Notes: a model not told the origin generated them from the sequence alone. Positions 15,555-24,197 are shown, counted from the stretch's first letter. The stretch: 28,918 nt of DNA from an uncultured Campylobacter sp. (GCF_905371695.1 NZ_CAJPMA010000012.1:1-28918), one strand, 5' to 3'. A program made the numbers and translations.

Positions 15555-16692
15555 CCTTTGCATCGCGCAGTTTATTTGCATCGGATTTTTCGGCGAGGGG
15601 CTCGTTAGCATCCTGCGTCAAGACGGTTTTAGTTTAGAGCGCGTCGGCGCGCTTAGAGGGCTTGGACTTTTCGCGGTTTTGGCTTTTTTGTGGTCGCCGT
15701 TTATCGACGCTATCGCGCTAAAAATAGGCGGTTACAAAAAGATTATCCTAGCCTTTCAGTGCCTTACTTTGGCGATTTTATATGCGGTTTCGCTTCTAAA
15801 TCCGCACGACGATTTACCTGCCATAATCGCTTTAGCGGTGCTTTTGGCTTTTATCTCGGCCACCTGGACGATGACGTCGAACGCATTTTTTATCAAAATT
15901 TCAAGCAGCTCAAATTTAAGCTTCACAAACGCCCTCAAGCTTAGCGGCGGATTGATAGGACACGTATCCGGTAACGGCCTAACGCTCGTAATCTACGCAA
16001 AATTCGGCTGGAGCGAGGCGAATTTATTCTTGACGTCTTTGATAGCGGTTTCCTTGCTTAGCCTTACTTTCTTTAAAGAGCCTGAGCGCGTAAACGCCGG
16101 CGAGGGGCTGGATTTTAGGGCGATGTTTGGCTTTTTTAAGGGCAAAAAGGCTTGGCTTAGCGTGCTTTTCGTACAATCTATCGGTATCTGCGCGGCGTTT
16201 GGACTGCTTAGTCCGATGCTTGTAGATATCGGCTGGAAGCTGGAAGATATCGGCGAGGTCTTGCACATATACGGCACGATATTTGGCTTCGCTGGTGCGC
16301 TCACGGCGGGCTTTGCGGTAAAAAAGCTAGGCGCCAAAAGAGCCTTTTTATACGCCGTAGCGATGCAGACGCTAGGCATCCTAGCCATCTGGTTACCTAT
16401 CGGCGGCTGGACGGACCACGCGTCGGTACTTTTTGCTTCGAGCACGGCGTATGCGGTATATATGGCGCAAGCGACGATAATCTCCACGATGATGATGCAA
16501 CGTGCCTCGGGACGGCGACCCGCTAGCGAATACGCCGTGCAAAGCAGCCTAAATATGACATTTCAGATATTTTCGTTTTATCTCGGAACGCTTTTGGCGG
16601 GGACGTTGAGTTACGGAGCGGTCGTGCTGGGCGCGGCGGCGTTTTGCGTTTTGAGCCTAGTTTATTTTATAAAGATTTATAAATTTATCTAG
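15526..16692 (+). CDS. MFS permease, RhtX/FptX-type siderophore transporter
   Basis: The 388-residue protein has about 12 membrane helices and the signature start SLCIAQFICIGFFGEGLVSI, then RQDGFSLERVGALRGLGLF and FLWSPFIDAI. This is how RhtX/FptX-type transporters begin; these single-protein inner-membrane importers take ferric-siderophore or siderophore (rhizobactin, pyochelin) into the cytoplasm. The chosen TTG start at 15526 has AAAGGA 5 nt upstream, the same layout as the AraC gene at 19781. The gene converges on a TonB receptor operon, so it is the likely inner-membrane step for that receptor. The substrate is inferred from context. Some MFS exporters look similar. Confidence 0.8.
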   Translation: MLYRSLTVLSLCIAQFICIGFFGEGLVSILRQDGFSLERVGALRGLGLFAVLAFLWSPFIDAIALKIGGYKKIILAFQCLTLAILYAVSLLNPHDDLPAIIALAVLLAFISATWTMTSNAFFIKISSSSNLSFTNALKLSGGLIGHVSGNGLTLVIYAKFGWSEANLFLTSLIAVSLLSLTFFKEPERVNAGEGLDFRAMFGFFKGKKAWLSVLFVQSIGICAAFGLLSPMLVDIGWKLEDIGEVLHIYGTIFGFAGALTAGFAVKKLGAKRAFLYAVAMQTLGILAIWLPIGGWTDHASVLFASSTAYAVYMAQATIISTMMMQRASGRRPASEYAVQSSLNMTFQIFSFYLGTLLAGTLSYGAVVLGAAAFCVLSLVYFIKIYKFI

Positions 16693-16900
16693 CGGATTAC
16701 GATTTTGCGGGATTTAAGTCGCCGTCTAGTACAAAAAACTGCGTAAATTTTATTCCGCAGAATTTTGCAAATCGCTTTGCAGATTTAGCCCGCGTCGGCA
16801 ATGCGGATTAAATGCACCCGAACGCAAGACCGAATTTAAGTCTCGGGCGCAAACAAGGCGATAAATTTAATCCCGCTTGCAACGAGAGAAAAACCGCAAA

Positions 16901-16919
16901 ACGAGCTTATTTGGCTCGT
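16901..16919 (-). terminator. Terminator of the receptor-hydrolase operon
   Basis: ACGAGC (16901-16906) pairs with GCTCGT (16914-16919). On the minus strand the hairpin runs into TTTTGCGGTTTTT. It lies 23 bp after the hydrolase stop and could also end the convergent MFS transcript. Confidence 0.6.
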
Positions 16920-16941
16920 AAAATTTACGCAAAAGCCAAAT

Positions 16942-17703
16942 TTACAACCGCTCTTTGATGATCTTTAAAAAATCCAAAAGCGCCTTTGCGCTATGATGAG
17001 GAGTATCCTGGGCGGCGATTAGTTCGCAGTTCGGTAGCATCCTCGACACTTGCGAAGCGACGGCAAAAGGTACTTCCTCGTCGGCCCTGGAGTGATACAT
17101 AAGCACGCTTTGTGAGACGTCTTTTAGCTCAAATCCCCACGGTCTGGCTTGAAGCCAAAGGTCAAAGCCGATGCCGTTAAGCTGCGCTTTTATCGCTTCT
17201 TTTAGCGCACCCTTAGCCTGCGAGCCGTATTTTTCCCACGCCGTTTGCGCCGTATTTTCAGGCGTATTGTGCGATGCAAAATCATAAATTTCCTTTATGT
17301 GCGCATAGTCGGCATAGTCGGCCAAAAGCTCGGGCGGGGCGTTAAATCCGCTTAGTATAAACACCTTTTTCGCCTCTTTGCAAGCTACAGCCGTAGCGTA
17401 GGCGTAAGCCGCGCCCACCGACTCGCCCAGCACGCTAAATTCGCCCAAATTTAACGCCGAGAAAAACTCTTTTAGGCGCAGGGCGAATTTAAAAAAACTA
17501 TCATCCGCGCTAAAAAGCGAGCTGTTAAAATGCCCGCTTCTATATATCAAAATAAGCCTTATTTGATTTTTATCGCAGAAATTTATCAAGGTATTTTGCG
17601 GAAAAATCATTAGCGGATGATGATAAACCAAAACATCTTTAAAATCGCTACCAAAGTCGTCGTAGCTTAGATTTTCGCCGCTTTTAAATTTAAAATTTTT
17701 CAT
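16942..17703 (-). CDS. Alpha/beta hydrolase paired with the TonB receptor
   Basis: The 253-residue protein has an alpha/beta hydrolase layout with nucleophile elbow GESVG (S95), likely acid D208 in HSRADEEVP and likely base H236 or H237 in DTPHHSA. There is no signal peptide, so it is cytoplasmic. It starts 8 bp after the receptor gene's stop, with AAGGAAAAAG as ribosome site, so the two are surely co-transcribed. A cytoplasmic hydrolase in a siderophore uptake operon may break the ligand after import to release iron, or act as a thioesterase-like helper. That role is inference from context only; it is not a Fes-type esterase by sequence. Confidence 0.75.
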   Translation of the reverse strand: MKNFKFKSGENLSYDDFGSDFKDVLVYHHPLMIFPQNTLINFCDKNQIRLILIYRSGHFNSSLFSADDSFFKFALRLKEFFSALNLGEFSVLGESVGAAYAYATAVACKEAKKVFILSGFNAPPELLADYADYAHIKEIYDFASHNTPENTAQTAWEKYGSQAKGALKEAIKAQLNGIGFDLWLQARPWGFELKDVSQSVLMYHSRADEEVPFAVASQVSRMLPNCELIAAQDTPHHSAKALLDFLKIIKERL

Positions 17704-17711
17704 CTTTTTCC

Positions 17712-19667
17712 TTAAAATTTATATTCAAATTTTACGCCGATCTCGCGAGGGTCGGACAGGTAGTGCATCGTGGCGTATTTTACGTCGTGATCTTTGTCGA
17801 AAAGATTATTAGCGTAAATATAAACGTTGATATTTTTGTGATTAAAGCCTACTTTTGCATCGACGGTCGCGTAGCCCGCGTTTTCTACGACATTGGCCTT
17901 ATCGGTATAAAATTTGCTCTGTCCTCGCAAAAATGCCGCCGCGTAAAATCCGCTTGGAGCCTCGTACGAAAGCCCTGCGCCATAAGTTAGCCTTGGCGCA
18001 TAATAGACGTATTTGCTGCTATAATCGCCCTGTGCGTCTTTGTAGTCTTTAAAGACGCTTTTTGCGTAGCCCAAATTTGCGCTAAGCTTTAATCCGTCCG
18101 CCAAAAGCACGGCGCCGTCTAGTTCAAAGCCTTGGGAGCGCGCCTTGCTGGCGTTCTCTGCCACCGTGATATTAGGCGCTACGATGACGCTTACTACTTG
18201 CTTGTTTTTGATATCGGCGCGAAAAACGGCGGCGCCTAGCTCAAACCGCTCCCAAGCCCCTTTTACGCCGACTTCATAGCTAGTCATCGTTTCTTTATCG
18301 TACCATTTTTTAGACGTAGGCGAGGCGGCCCAAAAGCCGCCCGGTTTATAGCCCTTCGATACGCTCGCATACGCCGTAACCTCGTCGTTTATAGCGTATT
18401 TTAGTCCGATCTTGGGTGATAGCGCGCTATACGAATCGCTTAAATTTTCGCCGTTCATACGGTTTTGAAATTTGACCCTATCTTTGTCGAATCTAGCTCC
18501 CAAAATAACCGAAAAATCAAGCGGCAGATAAATTTCATTATGCGTAAAAACGCCGTAGTTTTTACTTCTGGTTTTGTTATTTTGCAGCGAGCGAATACCG
18601 CCGAACATCACGCTGTTTACGCTACTTCGCACGTCTCTTTGCGTAGCGCCTGCCGCAGCGCCTAGGACGAATTTGCCATACGCGTTATCGGCGCTAAATC
18701 TAAACTCCTGCGTAAAATCCTTTCTGTCCTCTTTGTAATACACGTCCAACAAGGACGCGGGGCGATGATCGCCGTCGTAGCTGCTGTCGTTTTTATAATC
18801 CCTGAAAGTCGTAAGCGAAGTAAGCGCATAGTCGCCCGATTTATATTCTGCCTTTAGCGATGCTTCGTAGTTTTTGGCGTTTTCCTCGCCCTCCATGCCG
18901 TTGGCGTAGCGCGTTCTATTGGCTGCGCTAGGCAAATTCGATCTTTGCGCGCCGTTAGCTATCCTATAATAGTTTTGAATAAGATCCACCGTAAGCTCGT
19001 CCGTAGGTAAAAATCTAAAGTAAATTTTGCCGTAAAGAGCGTCTTTGTAGTCGTCGCTTTTGTTTAAATTTTCGTTATACATAAAGCCGTTTTTCTTTTC
19101 GCTAAAACCGGTAAAACTGGCCAGAAATTTATCCTTTATTATCGCTCCGCCTACGTTAAAACTAATACCACGAAGGCTATCCTCGCCAAGCTTTAGTCCG
19201 ATCTTTGCTTGCGGTTCGTTGGTAGGAGCTTTGGAGACCGCATTTATCACGCCTGCGTAGGCGTTTTTGCCGTAAAGCGCGCTTTGAGGCCCTTTTAGGA
19301 TCTCGATACGCTCGATATCCTCCAAAAATACGTAGTTGCCGTAAGTGCCAAGATAACTCACGCCGTCCAGATAAAACCCGACGTTTGGGCTATCAAATGC
19401 GTAATCGCTCGTAACGCCGCGCATGATAAAAAGCGAAATACCTCCGCCTTGCAAAAACGATAAATTTGACGATGCGCTTCTAAGCCCGTTTAGATCCTTT
19501 GCTTCTCTAAGCCGCAACTCTTTTTCGTCCAGCATGCTTACCGCGGCCGCCACCTCGCTAGCGTTCTCATCGATCTTTTGAGCTGTTACGCTGACCTCAT
19601 CCAGCCTCACGGCGGGGGTTGCTATCGCTAGCGCCGCAACCGCGCTTAAAAGCAAAATTTCTCTCAT
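17712..19667 (-). CDS. TonB-dependent receptor, FyuA-like
   Basis: The 651-residue outer-membrane receptor has a signal peptide (about 1-17), a TonB-box-like LDEVSVTAQ (22-30), a plug with RGVTSDYAFDSPNVGFYLDG and RIEILKGPQSALYGKNAYAG, a 22-strand barrel region including SKGYKPGGF, and a terminal Phe (FEYKF). The plug motif 'P-x-V-x-x-Y-x-DGV' and 'Y-K-P-G-G' strand resemble the FyuA/pesticin-receptor group more than FepA or FhuA. It probably imports a ferric siderophore using TonB energy. The hydrolase gene follows at 8 bp; an AraC regulator diverges from its promoter; an FptX-like permease is next door. The ligand class (thiazoline type) is inference. Confidence 0.88.
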   Translation of the reverse strand: MREILLLSAVAALAIATPAVRLDEVSVTAQKIDENASEVAAAVSMLDEKELRLREAKDLNGLRSASSNLSFLQGGGISLFIMRGVTSDYAFDSPNVGFYLDGVSYLGTYGNYVFLEDIERIEILKGPQSALYGKNAYAGVINAVSKAPTNEPQAKIGLKLGEDSLRGISFNVGGAIIKDKFLASFTGFSEKKNGFMYNENLNKSDDYKDALYGKIYFRFLPTDELTVDLIQNYYRIANGAQRSNLPSAANRTRYANGMEGEENAKNYEASLKAEYKSGDYALTSLTTFRDYKNDSSYDGDHRPASLLDVYYKEDRKDFTQEFRFSADNAYGKFVLGAAAGATQRDVRSSVNSVMFGGIRSLQNNKTRSKNYGVFTHNEIYLPLDFSVILGARFDKDRVKFQNRMNGENLSDSYSALSPKIGLKYAINDEVTAYASVSKGYKPGGFWAASPTSKKWYDKETMTSYEVGVKGAWERFELGAAVFRADIKNKQVVSVIVAPNITVAENASKARSQGFELDGAVLLADGLKLSANLGYAKSVFKDYKDAQGDYSSKYVYYAPRLTYGAGLSYEAPSGFYAAAFLRGQSKFYTDKANVVENAGYATVDAKVGFNHKNINVYIYANNLFDKDHDVKYATMHYLSDPREIGVKFEYKF

Positions 19668-19703
19668 TTTAGACTCCTTTTATAAATTCTTTAATTTAAG
19701 GAT

Positions 19704-19732
19704 AGTATAATATTTTTGAAATCTATTATCAA
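19704..19732 (-). promoter_or_regulatory. Promoter of the FyuA-like receptor operon
   Basis: On the minus strand TTGATA (19727-19732) and TATACT (19704-19709) are 17 bp apart, a near-consensus sigma-70 promoter in the divergent gap with the AraC gene. The -35 region lies in TTGATAATAGATTTCAA, an imperfect inverted repeat that could bind Fur. Confidence 0.7.
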
Positions 19733-19780
19733 CCCGAAATTTATAAATGACGGATTTATTTTTATATTTAAAGGAAAAAT

Positions 19781-20692
19781 TTGCGCACGGTATCCGCAGA
19801 CGTTTTTATGGATAAATTTAATAGTAGCGAGGACGGAGTTTTGGCTGGTATTGGCGTCAAAATCCGCGCCAAAAATATCGCGCTAAGCAATGAAATAGCC
19901 TTCGGCGCGATAAAAATGGACGTCAAAGACGATACCAAAATTGTCGGCGATTTTCACGCTTTACGGGGTTGCTTTATAAATTTCACCCTACAAGGAGGCA
20001 TCAGCCTAAGCTCGGCGAATGGCAAAATCGAATACAAAAGCGGACTATCCACGATCAGCTCGGTCGATTTACCAAGCTCGGATCAAGAGATTTACGGCGG
20101 CGCGCACGCGGGAATAAATTTATTCCTAGAAAACTCGTTTATGAGCGCAAATTTCGGCGATCTTATCGAGCTTGGCGCAAACAAACTCGTCTCGCAAAAC
20201 GACACCTGCGCCGTAAATAAAATTTTATTAAACCAAATTTTATCGCTAAACGCCGACGAGCCGCTTGAAAGAATGCTTTTAGAAAGTAAAATTTTAGAGC
20301 TTATTTATAACGAATTCAGCCGCCTAAAATGCCCAAATAAGCATGTTATACTAGACGAAGCGGACAAAAACGCGCTACAAAAAGCCAGGCAAATTTTAAG
20401 CATGGATATCAAAAATCCGCCGTCTATAAAAGAGCTCTCAAAACAGGTGCGGCTGAACGAATTTAAGCTTAAAGTCGGCTTTAAAAGTTTGTTTGGGCAA
20501 ACTCCTTACGAATTTTTGCGCGAAGAGCGAATGAAGCGAGCACTGGCAATGCTGCAAGGCTCGGAGCTAAATATCGCTGAAATTTCGGCTGCGACGGGCT
20601 TTAAAAATCAAAGCCACTTCAGCAAGCTTTTTTGCGATTATTACGGCACGGCACCCAAAAATTTGATGAAAAATAGAAAATATTATTATTAA
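19781..20692 (+). CDS. AraC-family regulator, PchR/YbtA-like
   Basis: The 303-residue protein ends in an AraC two-helix-turn-helix domain (about 200-300): SIKELSKQVRLNEFKLKVGF, then GQTPYEFLREERMKRA and NIAEISAATGFKNQSHFSKL. LNEFKLKVGFKSLFG is characteristic of the PchR/YbtA siderophore regulators, in which the N-terminal domain senses the ferric-siderophore. The TTG start at 19781 is supported by AAAGGA at 19770-19775. The gene diverges from the FyuA-like receptor gene with a 113-bp shared promoter region, and it should activate that operon when the ligand is present. Confidence 0.88.
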   Translation: MRTVSADVFMDKFNSSEDGVLAGIGVKIRAKNIALSNEIAFGAIKMDVKDDTKIVGDFHALRGCFINFTLQGGISLSSANGKIEYKSGLSTISSVDLPSSDQEIYGGAHAGINLFLENSFMSANFGDLIELGANKLVSQNDTCAVNKILLNQILSLNADEPLERMLLESKILELIYNEFSRLKCPNKHVILDEADKNALQKARQILSMDIKNPPSIKELSKQVRLNEFKLKVGFKSLFGQTPYEFLREERMKRALAMLQGSELNIAEISAATGFKNQSHFSKLFCDYYGTAPKNLMKNRKYYY

Positions 20693-20974
20693 TTTTACGA
20701 GATTTGCCCGTAAATTTGCCGTGAACGGCTCTCAAAATCCTGTTAAGATAATATTTCTAGTGGAATTAGAACAAATTTGATATGACAACATATAAAATAA
20801 AATATGCTCAAACTAGCAGTGCTTACCAAAGCGTATATTATACGCCTATGCTTGCAAATCGGAAGCATTTATAAGCTTTTAACCCTAATTTGTTAAAAGT
20901 TTTCCTATTAAAAAACTTAGACCTTTTAACGACGAAAAATCATTTTAGAGAGATAAAGTTTCGTCTAAGTTTTC

Positions 20975-21007
20975 ATATTTTTCTTTTGCTCGGTCAAAGA
21001 AAAATAT
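20975..21007. terminator. Long A/T hairpin, terminator-like
   Basis: ATATTTTTCTTTTG (20975-20988) pairs with CAAAGAAAAATAT (20995-21007), with one bulged T and a 6-nt loop. It sits between convergent genes, but there is no clean T tail outside the stem. Confidence 0.4.
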
Positions 21008-21029
21008 CGGCCGTCTGCCAAGACCTTAC

Positions 21030-21051
21030 AGCAAACTCATTTGAGTTTGCT
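21030..21051. repeat. Perfect 10-bp inverted repeat
   Basis: AGCAAACTCA and TGAGTTTGCT flank a 2-nt centre (TT). It has no T tail and could be a cruciform, an operator or part of a repeat element. Confidence 0.45.
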
Positions 21052-21204
21052 AAGTAAGTATTAACATATTACCTATGTAGGGGTTGTTTTTATTAAATTA
21101 AAGCAAATTGGAGTTTATAGAAAAATTTACTTTTATTTTTCTGTTTTGTATTTTGGCATAAATTTAGATATTAAAAAATAATTGCCTCTAACAATGTCTT
21201 TAAA

Positions 21205-22050
21205 TTATTCGCTTACATGCTTTACGATATCTTTTAGCACTAGCGGTATTACGTCGCCGTGTCCTTGCCCTTCGTAGATTTTAAATTCGTATTTTACGCC
21301 CGACTTTTTTAGAATTTCAGCTAAATCGGCCGCTTTTAGTATATTTTCTTTGTCTGTTTTGCCCGCCCTTTTTTCTAATTCTCCTACGCTAAGTCTTATA
21401 AAACTCGCCTTTAATCTAATTTTTAGTTTGCCGTCGTTGCCTAAGGCCTCCTTTAGAATTTTTGAATCTCCCCACCAAAGAGACGGAGAGGCTATAAAAA
21501 ACTCATCAAATATACCGTCGTTTTGTAGAAGCGAATAAACTAAAAATAGTCCGCCAAAAGAGTGGCCGTAAAATATTTTTTCGCTATTTTTTATATCGTA
21601 TTCTTTGTCCACAAACGGCACTAGCCTCTCTTTTATAAATTTATAAAATTTGTCCGCATTGCCGCCTTGCTCGTATTCGTCGCCTTGGGCTAACGGCGTT
21701 AAGTCCTTTGTTCGCCTTGCGGTATCGTAAGCTAGCGGCGTATCGTATCCGACGCCTATGATAAGCGGTACATTGTCGTTTGAAGTAAAATCTTTAAATA
21801 AATTAAGCAATACGGAAAATTGCGCATTCGCATCGAGCATAAAAATCGTTTTTGGATAAACGTTGCGGTTTTTCGGGATGGCTTGAAAAATTTTATATGT
21901 TTCCCCGCCCGCGTTTTCTAGTATGGAGTATTTTACATCAAAAAGCCGATAAACGCTTTCATCTATCGGCTCTATGTATTGAGTAGGCTTTGCGCTGGCT
22001 ACACCAATCATAATCAAAGCTCCCAAAAATAATTTAACAATCCTTACCAC
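21205..22050 (-). CDS. Secreted siderophore esterase, IroE/Cee-like
   Basis: The 281-residue protein has an N-terminal signal sequence (to about ALIMIGVASA) and a PF00756-type esterase domain: nucleophile elbow GHSFGG (S164), SPSLWW at 188-193 and catalytic His in GHGD (H264). IroE and Campylobacter Cee, which share these features, cut the trilactone ring of ferric enterobactin in the periplasm and yield linear forms for import. It overlaps the upstream receptor gene by 7 bp on the same strand. The GTG at 22048-22050 is the longest start; a downstream start is possible. Substrate identity is inference from the pair. Confidence 0.82.
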   Translation of the reverse strand: MVRIVKLFLGALIMIGVASAKPTQYIEPIDESVYRLFDVKYSILENAGGETYKIFQAIPKNRNVYPKTIFMLDANAQFSVLLNLFKDFTSNDNVPLIIGVGYDTPLAYDTARRTKDLTPLAQGDEYEQGGNADKFYKFIKERLVPFVDKEYDIKNSEKIFYGHSFGGLFLVYSLLQNDGIFDEFFIASPSLWWGDSKILKEALGNDGKLKIRLKASFIRLSVGELEKRAGKTDKENILKAADLAEILKKSGVKYEFKIYEGQGHGDVIPLVLKDIVKHVSE

Positions 22051-24134
22051 TTCGCGCTTACCTTAAACCAAAATCTCCTGCCCTCTTCAGGATACCAGTA
22101 GTAGTTGCCGTCATCGGCCATTCCCTCGTCGTAGCGGATATTATCAAAGATATTATAAGCGGTCAAATTTAGGCTTAAATTTTTATTTACTTCCCAGCTA
22201 GCACCCAAATCGACGGTAAAAAGCTTTTTGTCGTTTTCGCTTACTTTATTGCCGGGACCGAATTTGACGCTGGTTAGCTCGCTCTCGTAGTTTGCCCCGG
22301 CAAAGGTGCTAACGCTTGCGATAGGCTTATACGTAAGCGTCAAATTTGCCGCGTGCTCGGGCGTTGCGGTCAGAGATTTGCCGTCTAGTCGGCTAAGATT
22401 GGTCTGACTAAATTTGACCGGGCCGTTTGGGGTGTTGATCGTCGGGTCGCCGGTTTTGATTTTGGAGTTGTTGTATGTGTAGTTGCCGCGCAAATTTAGA
22501 TTTTTTAGTATGTCGTAGTCTGCGCTAAGCTCGATGCCCCAGACGTCTGCACCGTCGATGTTAAAGTAAGTTCCCCAGCCCGGGCAGTTTACGTGCGGAG
22601 CCGTAGTGCACGAGCCAAATGCCGGAATACGGTTTATGCTGCTGCCGTCGGTATCTAGGATTTTATCTTTAAACTCGTTTCTAAATAGAGTAACCGAACC
22701 TCTAAAATCCTCGCCGCTATCGTAGTAAGCGCCGATTTCATAAGTTAAGCTCTTTTCGGGTTTTAGGTCTGCGTTACCGAAGTCTACTATCCTCCAGCCG
22801 CCTTGTATGGTGCCTACTTCCGGCGAGATTTGATTGACGTCGGGCGTCTTATATCCTGTCGCTACGCCGCCTTTTAGCGTCCAGTTGTCGCTTAGATTAT
22901 AAACTAGATACGCACGCGGCGAGAGATGATCGTCGAAAAATTCGTTATGCGTGAAGCGACCGCCCAGCGTCAAATAAAGCTTGTCGTCTAAAATTTCCCA
23001 CTCGTCTTCTAAAAATGCCGCATGCTCTTTCATGGAGTAGGCTTTCGGGTTTCGCAGCACGCTTCTACTTGAATTTGATACGATAAATGTGGTTTTAACC
23101 GTCTGCTTACTGAAATCATAGCCGAAAGTTAGCGTATGCGAATCCAGGAAGGTGCTAAATTTGGAGTTAAAGCTGTGGTTTTTGACGTCGGCCGGCGTTA
23201 AGCTATCAAAGAGGCTCGTTCGCTTCGTCTGATCGTAAATGTAGCTCACGTCGGCATTTAAATTTTCAAAATTTCCCAGGTATCCTACTCCGTAGCTATC
23301 TTTTTTGTAGTCGTAGCTATTTAGCAGCCTGTTTGTCCTTACGGTTGCCGTCTTGCCGACGGTCCTAGAGTATTCGTGGCGTTCTTGGGAGGCTAGGAGA
23401 TAAAATTTATTGTATTCGTCGGGCGTGATCCATAGTTTGGCGCTAAAGTTTTTCTTATCGCTTTCTTGATAGCCGCCCGGATAGCTATCCTCGTCGCGTA
23501 ATTTTTTGTAGCCCCAGAGCTGAAGACCGAGGTATTTGTTAAGAAGCGGGAAGTTAAGATAAAAGTCCGCTTGGCGCTGCGAGCCGATGCCGCTATGAGC
23601 CTGCGCGATACCGGATATACTCACGGAGCCGCTAAATTTATCGAAATTTTTCTTCGTGATGATGTTTATGACACCGCCCACCGCATCGCTACCGTAAAGC
23701 GAGCTCATCGGTCCTCTGATGATCTCGATACGTTCTATCGCCTCAACCGGCGGGATAAAATTTGAGTTCATATCGCCGGCGCCGCCTTTTGGATTGGCCG
23801 CGCTTGAATTTACTCTTTTGCCGTCTATGAGAACTAGCGTTTGCGAACCTTCCATGCCGCGGATCGAGATACCGCTGGCGGGCCCGTCCTCGCCGCCTAT
23901 AACGCTAACTCCCGGAGCTTTTGAGGCGATGCTATGCAACGAGGTAAAGCTGTCTTTTTTAAGATCTTCTCCTTTTATAACGGTAATGCTAGCCGGCGCA
24001 TTTTTAATACTTTGCGAAAAACCGCTAGCCGTGACTACGACCTCTTCTAAATTTATATTATCTACTGCTTGTAAATTTATTGCGCATACTAGAGAGATAA
24101 TAGGTACAAAAACTTTATTCTTTGAAATAATCAT
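22044..24134 (-). CDS. TonB-dependent receptor, CfrA/FepA-like
   Basis: The 696-residue outer-membrane receptor has a signal peptide, TonB box EEVVVTAS (about 30-37), a plug with ISIRGMEGSQTLVLIDGKRV and IEIIRGPMSSLYGSDAVGGV, and a barrel with GYKTPDVNQ, FGNADLKPEKS and FNIDGADVWGIELSADY. Its length matches what I recall for C. jejuni CfrA, and the order of motifs matches FepA/IroN-type catecholate receptors. It should import ferric enterobactin or its breakdown forms. AAAGGA precedes the ATG at 24132-24134. The overlapping esterase gene downstream supports enterobactin-type use. Inner-membrane steps (CeuBCDE type) are not in the window. Confidence 0.9.
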   Translation of the reverse strand: MIISKNKVFVPIISLVCAINLQAVDNINLEEVVVTASGFSQSIKNAPASITVIKGEDLKKDSFTSLHSIASKAPGVSVIGGEDGPASGISIRGMEGSQTLVLIDGKRVNSSAANPKGGAGDMNSNFIPPVEAIERIEIIRGPMSSLYGSDAVGGVINIITKKNFDKFSGSVSISGIAQAHSGIGSQRQADFYLNFPLLNKYLGLQLWGYKKLRDEDSYPGGYQESDKKNFSAKLWITPDEYNKFYLLASQERHEYSRTVGKTATVRTNRLLNSYDYKKDSYGVGYLGNFENLNADVSYIYDQTKRTSLFDSLTPADVKNHSFNSKFSTFLDSHTLTFGYDFSKQTVKTTFIVSNSSRSVLRNPKAYSMKEHAAFLEDEWEILDDKLYLTLGGRFTHNEFFDDHLSPRAYLVYNLSDNWTLKGGVATGYKTPDVNQISPEVGTIQGGWRIVDFGNADLKPEKSLTYEIGAYYDSGEDFRGSVTLFRNEFKDKILDTDGSSINRIPAFGSCTTAPHVNCPGWGTYFNIDGADVWGIELSADYDILKNLNLRGNYTYNNSKIKTGDPTINTPNGPVKFSQTNLSRLDGKSLTATPEHAANLTLTYKPIASVSTFAGANYESELTSVKFGPGNKVSENDKKLFTVDLGASWEVNKNLSLNLTAYNIFDNIRYDEGMADDGNYYWYPEEGRRFWFKVSAKW

Positions 24135-24147
24135 ATAAAATCCTTTA

Positions 24148-24197
24148 GAATACTTAATATTGATTTAAGTTATCAATCTTTATTCGCGAATGATAAC
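24148..24197 (-). promoter_or_regulatory. Promoter and candidate Fur/operator site of the CfrA-like operon
   Basis: On the minus strand TTGATA and TATTCT are 18 bp apart just before the receptor gene. The -35 box overlaps a perfect 19-bp palindrome ATTGAT-N7-ATCAAT (24159-24177), the size of a Fur box. A second inverted repeat, GTTATCA (24169-24175) with TGATAAC (24191-24197), overlaps it. Iron control by Fur is the natural inference. Confidence 0.55.

Larger units (their letters stand above)
20693..21204. other. Convergent gap with a series of hairpins
   Basis: No coding frame is seen between the AraC gene and the esterase gene. From about 20870 to 21051 there are four inverted repeats in a row: CTTTTAAC/GTTAAAAG near 20877-20903; AAACTTAGAC/GTCTAAGTTT near 20925-20973; ATATTTTTCTTTTG/CAAAGAAAAATAT at 20975-21007; and a 10-bp perfect stem around GCAAACTCA at 21030-21051. 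Some may be terminators of both convergent genes. Confidence 0.6.

Noticed and set aside
16693..16941. Possible small RNA in the spacer after the MFS gene
   Set aside because: Apart from the terminator hairpin I found only weak, scattered complementarity and no promoter.
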